A DNA stretch of 64,000 nt from Candidatus Accumulibacter iunctus (GTDB lineage Bacteria; Pseudomonadota; Gammaproteobacteria; Burkholderiales; Rhodocyclaceae): NCBI GenBank assembly GCA_002345025.1, contig DDUX01000070.1, positions 14,823 through 78,822 on the forward strand, in the 5' to 3' direction. Positions 57,770 to 64,000 of this stretch are shown in pieces. The notes beneath the pieces were generated by a model. That model saw only the letters and a list, made by a program, of their open reading frames with translations. It did not search any database and was not told where the DNA came from. The position numbers and the translations under genes were made by a program. The stretch's first letter is position 1. Each line of letters starts with the position of its first letter.

Positions 57770-58590
57770 TCAGGCTTGGCCGAACACTTCCTCTTCTTCG
57801 AGCAGCGGATGATCGATGTAGCCACGTTCGCCCCCCTTGTAGACCGTCCTGGCGTCGAAGGCAGCGAGCGGCGCCCCGATGCGCAGGCGCCCGACGAGAT
57901 CGGGACTGGCGATGAAGTGCTTGCCGAAGGCAATCAGATCAGCGCTGTCGGACCGCAAAGCGGCTTCGGCGCGCTGCCGGTCGAAGCCGCCGCAGACACG
58001 ATCGTTCAGGTAGGGGCAGCGGAACTGATCGAAGAGATGGCCATCGGCCGCATGGATCTCGTCCCCGTCGAAACCGGCTGCCAGGCTGTTTGCTGCGGCA
58101 CGCGCGAAGTCGGCGACCACTTCCCTGATTTCGCCGGTGCGCAGGGCTCGCGGTGGGTGACCAGGCACCGGCTCGGCACCACCGGCAAGCACCGGCACCC
58201 TGCCGGGGCTCAACCCGATCGTGCTTGGTCCGACGGGTGGCGAACGATCCGCCCGCAGGCTGCAATGGCCAACGCGCCCGACATGCCATAGTTGCAGGTA
58301 GATGCGGCCGGCCGCGCGATGCACCGCGCGGTCACGTTTCGCCAGCCAGCAAGCTGCGCCGGCGGGCAGATGCCCGGCGTGCGGGCCCAACCACGCGCCT
58401 GCGGAGAAACCGGCGTCCCCTCGGCAGCGATCAGCCCCGCCGACGCCCGCTGGGCGTAGTACAGGGCGCTCATTGCGGTCGGCGCGAGTTGTCTGTCACT
58501 GGCGCGGTTGCGTTTCATCGGCGTCATGACGACACGATTGGCCAGCCGCAGGCCGGCAAGCGAATATCGGGAAAACAGTCTCTTGCGCAT
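57770..58590 (-). pseudogene. Old Yellow Enzyme (NemA-like alkene reductase), frameshifted and internally deleted
   Basis: The 5' end is intact: ATG 58590 sits behind a perfect AAAGGAGGT and the frame reads LFSRYSLAGLRLANRVVMTPMKRNR, then LYYAQRASAGLI and GTPVSPQARGW. Near 58323-58334 one base is lost, so the next motif (GRIYLQLWHVGRVGH) continues in another frame. There GFDGDEIHAADGHLFDQF is followed by CPYLNDR joined directly to CGGFDRQRAEAALR. About 150 residues of the FMN barrel are deleted at this joint, near 57990-58000. The C-terminus (DLIAFGKHFIASPDLV) is retained. Two independent lesions make this a clear pseudogene. Confidence 0.85.
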
Positions 58591-59128
58591 CTTCTTGGGC
58601 ACCTCCTTTGAGACGATCGCGCACAGCCAGGGCAAGCACGTTTCGTGCCCGATCGCCATGGCGGTCTGCGCGTACAGCTCAATCGACATCGGCTGGATTG
58701 CCAGCGCAGCATGGCAGGCACAGGCTGCAAATTGATGGCGCCGCCGCACCTCTCTGCCGACACGCGCCGCGAGCGATGAAGCGGCTGCCGTGACGGTCAA
58801 CGGATGGAGCGGGAGACATGGCGCCTGGCGGACGATGCCATGCCAACCTCTCCCGCCGAAGAATCAGGCCCGCTTTCGCGCCAAGGAGCGACGAACGAGG
58901 AGGAGGCCAACCGTCGCCGCAGCCAGGCGCAGCAGCGGCGACGGGACTGCCGGGTGCAGACGGTCGCTGGCGGTCACGCGCCCGCCAAGAGAAACGGCGG
59001 ACGCGAAGAACCGCAAGCGGGGAAGGGAGGTGCCGCCACGGCGACCGCTGGGCGACCGCTGGACGACTCGCGAGAAACGCGGCCAGGCCATCATCGGCCC
59101 GACGACCGAGACACCACCGATCGTCCGA
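58591..59128. other. 538-bp region without a recognised intact gene
   Basis: It contains the leader and ribosome site of the Old Yellow Enzyme pseudogene at its left end. On the minus strand, a frame ending at 58864 finishes AVPSPLLRLAAATVGLLLV then RRSLARKRA, which looks like a PEP-CTERM-type tail without a recognisable protein before it. Nothing else is identifiable; the region is probably degraded coding DNA. Confidence 0.45.
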
Positions 59129-59563
59129 TCACAGGCCCCAGACCTGATTGGCGCGCACGAAGCCGGTTTCGCCGTCGCGATGGCGCACCTTGACCCAGCC
59201 GCCGGGTGCTGCTTCGAGATACACCAGCGACACGTTCCTGAGCGCCTCGAAGGCGATCGCCGCCGCTTCGTCCGGATTCACCCGGACCTGCGCACGCGGC
59301 GTCGTGACGATGACTGCCCGCCGCTTGACGAGGTATTTCGACTCGATCCAGGCGAGTCCTCCTTCGGCGTCCCGTACCTTCGACCATCCCTCGAGGTTGA
59401 CCACCAGTTCAACCGGTGTCCCGCGCCGGACAACGAACAACTTGCCGCCCTTTTGCGACGGCGCGTCATAGAGCACCGTCGGCACATCGACGGTGCGGTA
59501 CTCGATTGCCAGCGATGGCGTGACCAGTCCGGCAGCAAGCAGGACGCCAAGCAGGCGTTTCAT
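59129..59563 (-). CDS. Secreted tandem SH3-like (SH3b) domain protein
   Basis: The 144-residue protein has a signal peptide (LLGVLLAAGLVTPSLA). Two bacterial SH3-like units follow: VLYDAPSQKGGKLFVVRRGTPVELVV with WSKVRDAEGGLAWIESKYL, and AQVRVNPDEAAAIAFEALRNVSL with WVKVRHRDGETGFVRANQVWGL. These domains bind peptidoglycan or proteins in the periplasm. It lies 8 bp downstream of secB. Confidence 0.85.
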   Translation of the reverse strand: MKRLLGVLLAAGLVTPSLAIEYRTVDVPTVLYDAPSQKGGKLFVVRRGTPVELVVNLEGWSKVRDAEGGLAWIESKYLVKRRAVIVTTPRAQVRVNPDEAAAIAFEALRNVSLVYLEAAPGGWVKVRHRDGETGFVRANQVWGL

Positions 59564-59571
59564 CGCTGGGC

Positions 59572-60039
59572 TCAGGCCGTCGCCTCGCCGACAGCGCCGC
59601 CGTCTGCCTCCTGCTGCTGCTGCAGGCGTGACATGTAAAGCGCTTCGAAATTGACCGGCTGCAGCAGCACCGGGGCGAAGCCGGCGCGCGTGACCGCGTC
59701 CGACACGGCCTCGCGCGCGTACGGGAAGAGGATGTTCGGACAGGCAATCGAGAGCAAGGGATCCATGTTCTCGCTCGGAACGTTCTGCACGCGAAAGATG
59801 CCCGCCTGCCCCACCTCGACGAGGAAGACGGTCTTCTCCTCGATCTTGGATGTGACGGTGGTCGTCAGGGTGACCTCAAAGATGCCTTCGCCGATACCCT
59901 GCGCATTGCTCTGCAACTGAATGCTGACCTTTGGTGCCTCGCGCTCGAGAAAGATCTGGGGCGCATTGGGCACCTCCAGGGAGAAATCCTTGATGTAGAT
60001 TTTCTCGATAGCAAAAACGGGGTTTTCTTGTTCGCTCAT
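59572..60039 (-). CDS. secB: Protein-export chaperone SecB
   Basis: The 155-residue protein carries FAIEKIYIKDFSLEVPNAP, FEVTLTTTVTSKIEEKTVFLVEV, QAGIF and ACPNILFPYAREAVSDAV, then GFAPVLLQPVNFEALY. It holds preproteins unfolded and delivers them to SecA. The order rhodanese-grxC-secB is standard in Proteobacteria. Confidence 0.96.
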   Translation of the reverse strand: MSEQENPVFAIEKIYIKDFSLEVPNAPQIFLEREAPKVSIQLQSNAQGIGEGIFEVTLTTTVTSKIEEKTVFLVEVGQAGIFRVQNVPSENMDPLLSIACPNILFPYAREAVSDAVTRAGFAPVLLQPVNFEALYMSRLQQQQEADGGAVGEATA

Positions 60040-60093
60040 GTTCGCTTTCAGCCAAAGGGGAGGAAATGATGAATGAAGCCTGGCAATGGAGGC

Positions 60094-60369
60094 TCAGGCA
60101 CTCTCGCCGGCGAGGAGGGGTATCAGCCTGCCGGAACGATCAAGCGCGATCAGGTCGTCGGCACCGCCAACGTGTGTCACGCCAATGAAAATCTGCGGGA
60201 CGGTGCGTCTGCCGGTGCGTGCCTGCATTTCGTGGCGACGTTCCGGGTCGAGATCGATTCGCACCTTCTCGATATCGACCACGCCACGTGCGCGCAGAAG
60301 CTGCTCGGCGCGGACACAGTAGGGGCAGACAGCCGTCGAGTACATCAGAACAGGCGCGACAACGCTCAT
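60094..60369 (-). CDS. grxC: Glutaredoxin 3
   Basis: From ATG 60369 the protein has 91 residues with the redox site CPYC in YSTAVCPYCVRAEQLL, and the TVPQIFIG cis-Pro loop and HVGGADDL glutathione-binding site. It reduces disulfides using glutathione, whose synthesis genes also occur in this window. It overlaps the rhodanese stop by 4 nt. Confidence 0.94.
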   Translation of the reverse strand: MSVVAPVLMYSTAVCPYCVRAEQLLRARGVVDIEKVRIDLDPERRHEMQARTGRRTVPQIFIGVTHVGGADDLIALDRSGRLIPLLAGESA

Positions 60370-60788
60370 CGACGCGCCCCCTTCTTCAGCGGCAGCCCGG
60401 CCTCGCTCCACGCGGCAATGCCTCCTTCGAGGTTGTGCACCCGCGCAAAGCCCAGCTTGAGCAGCGTCCCACATGCCGCCTGCGAGCGCGCGCCCGACTG
60501 GCAGACGAGAATGATCGGCTTTTCCTTGAGCGGCTCGAGTTCGCCGGCACGCTCCGCCAGCGCCGCCGCCGGGATGTTGCGCGAGTCGACGAGGTGCCCG
60601 GCGATGTACTCGTTGGGCTCGCGGATATCGATCAGCTGTGCGTTCTCACGGTTGATCAGCATCGTCGCCTGACTCGTCGTGAGCGCTTTCGCGCCACCCG
60701 GGCGGCGGAAGGTCAGCACCAGCAGCATGCCGCCGCTGACGACTGCCAGGGCGACGAGAAAAATGTTCTGTTGTACGAATTCCAACAC
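60366..60788 (-). CDS. Membrane-anchored rhodanese-like protein
   Basis: The 140-residue protein starts with GTG 60788 and a membrane helix (IFLVALAVVSGGMLLVLTF). The rhodanese domain follows with LIDIREPNEYIAGHLVDSRNIP and the active-site Cys in LVCQSGARSQAA, ending HNLEGGIAAWSEAGLPL. It resembles YibN, encoded next to grxC and secB in E. coli as well. Likely sulfur transfer or membrane-linked redox work; the substrate is unknown. Confidence 0.9.
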   Translation of the reverse strand: MLEFVQQNIFLVALAVVSGGMLLVLTFRRPGGAKALTTSQATMLINRENAQLIDIREPNEYIAGHLVDSRNIPAAALAERAGELEPLKEKPIILVCQSGARSQAACGTLLKLGFARVHNLEGGIAAWSEAGLPLKKGARR

Positions 60789-60860
60789 AGGCTCCAGAAA
60801 CTGCTGCAGACCAAGAAACGCGGCTGACGTTCGCCACGAAGCGGCGCCACCGCGGCGCGA

Positions 60861-61169
60861 CTAGCCGCCGCAGAACACCTCGCGCATCATGCCGATGAGC
60901 TGCAGCGTGCGCTCATCGCCCACCCGATAATAAACCCGGTTGGCCTCCTTGCGCGCCAGCAGTACACCCTTCTCGCGCAGAATGGCGAGATGCTGCGAGA
61001 TGTTGCTCTGCGAGGTACCAACCGCCTCGACGATCTCCTGCACGCACGCCTCCTGATCACCGATCACGCACAGGATCTTCAGACGCAAGGGGTGCGAGAT
61101 CGATTTCAGCGCACGCGCCGCTTGCTCGATGTGCTCCTGCTTGTCGATCAGACTGGTCGTGATGGGCAC
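60861..61169 (-). CDS. ArsR/SmtB-family transcriptional regulator
   Basis: The 102-residue winged-helix protein has ALKSISHPLRLKILCVIGD, the recognition helix SQSNISQHLAILREKGVL and the wing RKEANRVYYRV. Cysteines lie at ~34, ~42 and near the C-terminus (FCGG). The classical metal motif ELCVCDL is missing, so a redox/persulfide or other sensor is possible. The first codon at 61169 is GTG with no clear ribosome site. An AT-rich palindrome 26 bp upstream suggests autoregulation. It lies 72 bp upstream of the rhodanese gene on the same strand, which may be its target. Confidence 0.85.
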   Translation of the reverse strand: MPITTSLIDKQEHIEQAARALKSISHPLRLKILCVIGDQEACVQEIVEAVGTSQSNISQHLAILREKGVLLARKEANRVYYRVGDERTLQLIGMMREVFCGG

Positions 61170-61194
61170 GTAACGCCGGTTTCGCCGTTTATCA

Positions 61195-61211
61195 TATAAT
61201 CCAGCATTATA
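61195..61211 (-). promoter_or_regulatory. AT-rich palindrome, candidate ArsR operator overlapping a -10 box
   Basis: TATAAT and ATTATA are separated by CCAGC, a perfect 6-bp inverted repeat in otherwise GC-rich DNA. On the minus strand the distal arm reads TATAAT and could be the -10 of the regulator gene, so binding would block transcription. Confidence 0.55.
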
Positions 61212-61320
61212 AAAGAAAAGCCTGATTCACGGCGCGCCGGCGCACTTCGGCGCCCCGTCGTGCCTCGCGCCAGCCCTCGGGCGCGGCCTTCTCACGCTTC
61301 TGCAGGACCAGCGTCGTTCA

Positions 61321-62826
61321 TTGGCGACTACCATCGGACAAGCCCTCGAGCGCCTCGCGCGCAACCCCGGCGACACCTTTTCTGGTGCACGCAGGTCGGT
61401 CGTCGTCGTCGGGAACCATCGACAACCGGTCCCTGCGAGCAGCAGTCCACCGGCAGCCGCCAACCCGCGGCTGCCAGCCGCGGCTGCTCTTCCCGGCCGG
61501 ATCTGCCGCTCTCTCGTCTGCGTCCTGCTCGGTGCGCTGGCGCCCTTCAGCAGCGCCAGCAGCGGTCAGAGCCCGGCCAGCGTCGACCCGCCATCGGCCA
61601 GCGAGGTTGCCGAAAAGCAGGGCAACCTGCGGTCGCTGCGCAGCCAGATCGAAACGCTGCGCCGACAGATGGCCGCCGCCGAAGGTTCTCGCCGCGACGC
61701 CATGGATCACCTGCAGGAAGCCGAACGTGCGGTCTCGGCCACGCAGCGCCAGTTGCACGAGACAGGCACCGAGGCCGGCAGGCTGCGGACAAGGCTCAAC
61801 GAACTCGAGAAACAATCGAGCGATCTCGGCCGCGTCCTCAACACACAGCAGGAACAACTGGCAAGACTTCTCCACCGACAGTATCTGCGCGGCAATCCCG
61901 ATCCACTGCGCATGTTCCTCAACGGCGATGACCCGAATCAACTGACGCGCGACCTGCACTATCTGGAAACGATCGGCCGCGCGCGCCGCGAGATCCTGCG
62001 CGACATCGAGGCCACGATGCAGCGTCAGCAGGTACTCACCAGTGATGCGCGACACCAGACGGAACTGCTCTCGGCCAGCGAGGCGCGACAGCGCGAGGAG
62101 CATGCCAGGCTGATCGAGCAGCGGCAGCAGCGACAGCTGATGCTGGCGAGGATGTCCGAGCAGATCGCCGCACAGCGGCGCGAAATTGGCAACCTGCAGC
62201 GCGACGAGAGGCGCCTCGCCGAACTCGTCGAGCGGCTGTCGCGAATCATCGCCGCGCAGACAGGCGAGGCGCGCCGGGAAGCGCAGCGACGCGAGCAGGC
62301 GAGGCAGCCGGCGCCACGGGAGCAGCCGGGCGCGTCGCCGCCGGCGCCGGCCGAAGGCGGCGCCAAGGCAGCCTTGCCAGCGGCCGAACGTGCTGCCGAC
62401 GAAGTGGCCAGCACGCCCGGCACAGGCAGCCTGGTGCGGCTGAAAGGCCAACTGCGCCTGCCGGCGCGAGGAACGATCAGCAATCGCTTTGGCGCCACAC
62501 GCCAGGAGGGAAGCACCTGGAAAGGTCTCTTCATCCTCGCCGGCAGCGGCAGCGAGGTACGCAGCATCGCCGCTGGCAGGGTCGTGTTCGCAGAATGGAT
62601 GCGTGGTTTCGGCAACCTGCTGATCGTGGACCACGGCAATGGCTACCTGTCGATCTACGCCAACAACGATTCCCTGCTGAAAGGGGTTGGCGACGAGGCG
62701 CGCCAGGGAGAGGTGATCGCGACCGTCGGCAACAGCGGTGGCAATCCGGAATCCGGTTTATACTTCGAGCTTCGCCACCAGGGCAGGCCACTCGATCCGC
62801 TGGCCTGGGTCAACACGAAGCACTGA
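61321..62826 (+). CDS. EnvC-like murein hydrolase activator (degenerate M23)
   Basis: The 501-residue frame opens at TTG 61321; no ATG precedes the export signal (CRSLVCVLLGALAPFSSA), so the exact start is uncertain. Long coiled coils fill ~95-330 (LRSLRSQIETLRRQM, EQIAAQRREIGNLQRDERRLAELVERL). The C-terminal LytM fold contains GRVVFAEWMRGFGNLLIVDHGNGYLS and TVGNSGGNPESGLYFELRH. Metal-site histidines are degenerate (WKGLFI and YFELRH), as in EnvC, which activates amidases AmiA/AmiB rather than cutting murein itself. It is followed 48 bp later by ctpA, the usual order. Confidence 0.85.
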   Translation: MATTIGQALERLARNPGDTFSGARRSVVVVGNHRQPVPASSSPPAAANPRLPAAAALPGRICRSLVCVLLGALAPFSSASSGQSPASVDPPSASEVAEKQGNLRSLRSQIETLRRQMAAAEGSRRDAMDHLQEAERAVSATQRQLHETGTEAGRLRTRLNELEKQSSDLGRVLNTQQEQLARLLHRQYLRGNPDPLRMFLNGDDPNQLTRDLHYLETIGRARREILRDIEATMQRQQVLTSDARHQTELLSASEARQREEHARLIEQRQQRQLMLARMSEQIAAQRREIGNLQRDERRLAELVERLSRIIAAQTGEARREAQRREQARQPAPREQPGASPPAPAEGGAKAALPAAERAADEVASTPGTGSLVRLKGQLRLPARGTISNRFGATRQEGSTWKGLFILAGSGSEVRSIAAGRVVFAEWMRGFGNLLIVDHGNGYLSIYANNDSLLKGVGDEARQGEVIATVGNSGGNPESGLYFELRHQGRPLDPLAWVNTKH

Positions 62827-62874
62827 TGCCAGATTTATGACGCACACTGAATGATGCGCACGGGAGTGAGACAA

Positions 62875-64000
62875 ATGGGCAAGTTGAGACAGGCCGGGCT
62901 GGTCGGCGCCGGATTGCTGGGCGGCGTACTGATCAGCCTGCAGTTTTCGGCGATCGCGGACAAGGAAACGAGAGCCAGCCTGCCCATCGAGGAACTGCGC
63001 ACCTTTGCCGAAGTGTTCAACGCGATCAAGAGCGGCTATGTCGAGCCGGTCGAAGACAAGAAGCTGATCACCCATGCCATCAGCGGCATGCTCTCGAACC
63101 TCGACCCCCACTCGAGCTACCTTGATGCCGACGCGTTCAAGGACCTGCAGGTAGGAACGCAGGGCGAGTTCGGCGGCATCGGTATCGAGGTCGGCATGGA
63201 AGACGGTCTGGTCAAGGTCGTCTCGCCGATCGAGGACACGCCGGCCTACCGGGCGGGAATCAAGACCGGCGACCTCATCTTCAAGATCGACGACACGCTC
63301 GTCAAGGGGCTGACGCTGACCGACGCCGTCAAGCGCATGCGCGGCAAGCCGAAGTCGCAGATCAGACTGTCGATCATCCGCAAGGGGGAGGCAAAACCGA
63401 TCAACGTCACCCTGACGCGCGAAGTGATCAAGGTGCAGAGCGTCAAGTCGAAACTGGTCGAGGATGGCTACGGCTACCTGCGCATCACCTCTTTCCAGGA
63501 GAACACGGGTGCGGCGGTGGTCAAGCACCTCAACGAGCTGTTCCGGAATGGTTCGCTCAAGGGGCTCGTACTCGACCTGCGCAACGACCCCGGCGGCCTG
63601 CTCAACAGTGCCGTCGGCGTTTCCGCCGCCTTCCTGCCGCCGGAAACCCTGGTGACGTCGACCGACGGCCGCGCACCCGACGCCAAACACCGGTATTCGA
63701 CCTCGCCCAGCGACTACCTGCGTGGCAGCAGGGACGATTACATCCGGAACCTGCCGGCCGAGGCGCGCACGGTGCCGATGGTGGTTCTGGTCAATGGTGG
63801 CTCGGCATCGGCATCGGAAATCGTTGCCGGCGCGCTGCAGGACCACAAGCGCGCCATCGTCCTCGGCACGACCACCTTCGGCAAGGGATCCGTGCAGACC
63901 GTCCTGCCGTTGCCAGGCAACACGGCGATCAAGCTGACGACCGCGCGCTACTACACACCGTCCGGCCGCTCGATCCAGGCCAAGGGAATCGTCCCCGACA
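62875..64000 (+). CDS. ctpA: Carboxyl-terminal processing protease (S41 family), cut by window end
   Basis: ATG 62875 follows GGGAGTGAG, and the frame is open to the last base, about 375 residues. An N-terminal signal/anchor (AGLVGAGLLGGVLISLQF) precedes LDPHSSYLDADAF, a PDZ domain (GEFGGIGIEVG, AGIKTGDLIFKIDD) and the protease core with GLVLDLRNDPGGLLN. The catalytic Ser is in GGSASASEIVAGAL (~317) and the Lys in TTFGKGSVQT (~342). It cleaves C-terminal tails of periplasmic proteins and acts on wall hydrolases. Confidence 0.94.
   Translation, partial: MGKLRQAGLVGAGLLGGVLISLQFSAIADKETRASLPIEELRTFAEVFNAIKSGYVEPVEDKKLITHAISGMLSNLDPHSSYLDADAFKDLQVGTQGEFGGIGIEVGMEDGLVKVVSPIEDTPAYRAGIKTGDLIFKIDDTLVKGLTLTDAVKRMRGKPKSQIRLSIIRKGEAKPINVTLTREVIKVQSVKSKLVEDGYGYLRITSFQENTGAAVVKHLNELFRNGSLKGLVLDLRNDPGGLLNSAVGVSAAFLPPETLVTSTDGRAPDAKHRYSTSPSDYLRGSRDDYIRNLPAEARTVPMVVLVNGGSASASEIVAGALQDHKRAIVLGTTTFGKGSVQTVLPLPGNTAIKLTTARYYTPSGRSIQAKGIVPD

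Overview
The window is high-GC chromosomal DNA with about 63 protein genes, tightly packed on both strands. I found no rRNA, tRNA, insertion sequence or CRISPR array. The gene content and order point to a Betaproteobacterium of the Rhodocyclales, plausibly close to 'Candidatus Accumulibacter'. The support is the mreBCD-mrdA-rodA-rlpA-dacA-ybeD-lipB-lipA series divergent from gatCAB, metX-metW, gshA-gshB next to a mannose-type EIIA/HPr/EI trio, secB-grxC-rhodanese, and a PrpC/PrpD methylcitrate pair. The taxonomic call is an inference from gene order and protein similarity recalled from knowledge; no database was searched.

Layout. 1-2.9 kb: a glycogen-binding-domain protein (cut by the window edge) and a GH13 glucan enzyme, both on the minus strand. 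3.0-5.3 kb: a scarred zone with a shortened SlyB-like gene overlapping antisense a LOTUS-domain fragment, then a pRiA4b ORF-3-like protein whose 3' end has been replaced by the start of a vapC toxin gene. 5.3-13.9 kb: Kef-type antiporter, radical SAM protein directly abutting a sirtuin, lipoprotein phosphoesterase, FemAB-like protein, dipeptidase PepD and two small proteins. 14-18.6 kb: PssA, a small membrane protein, and the prpC-prpD operon with a promoter and paired palindromes upstream. 18.7-30.9 kb: a small RlpA-like protein, a YqaA-like membrane protein, lipoate synthesis (lipB, lipA), then the elongasome operon mreB to rlpA, interrupted before dacA by an opposite-strand GAF-PAS gene. 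31-34.3 kb: gatCAB amidotransferase. 34.4-41.4 kb: pyrE, exonuclease III, the ElaB/YqjE/YqjK membrane trio, a SMUG-type glycosylase, ampG, metW and metX. 41.7-49.3 kb: ptsI, ptsH, EIIA, apbE, gshB, gshA, an orphan adenine methylase and creA. 49.3-54.3 kb: parC, parE and dksA. 54.6-58.6 kb: a serine dehydratase-like enzyme, a PAP2-type phosphatase, a hexapeptide acyltransferase, then two decayed genes (CoA-transferase and Old Yellow Enzyme). 59.1-64 kb: SH3 protein, secB, grxC, rhodanese, an ArsR regulator with an AT-rich palindrome, an EnvC-like protein, and CtpA cut by the window end.

Themes. Many genes concern cell-wall growth and recycling: MreBCD, PBP2, RodA, two RlpA proteins, DacA, AmpG, a FemAB-like protein, EnvC and CtpA. 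Translational coupling by 4-nt ATGA overlaps is frequent (pepD/DUF3820, lipB/lipA, ybeD/lipB, rodA/rlpA, gatC/gatA, metX/metW, metW/ampG, ptsH/ptsI, rhodanese/grxC).

I did not find a convincing new multi-gene defence or biosynthetic system. The most unusual items are the vapC-fragment fusion, the LOTUS/SlyB antisense junction, the adjacent CoA-transferase and Old Yellow Enzyme wrecks, the paired GTCATGAC palindromes upstream of prpC, and the radical SAM-sirtuin pair with a non-canonical cluster motif.
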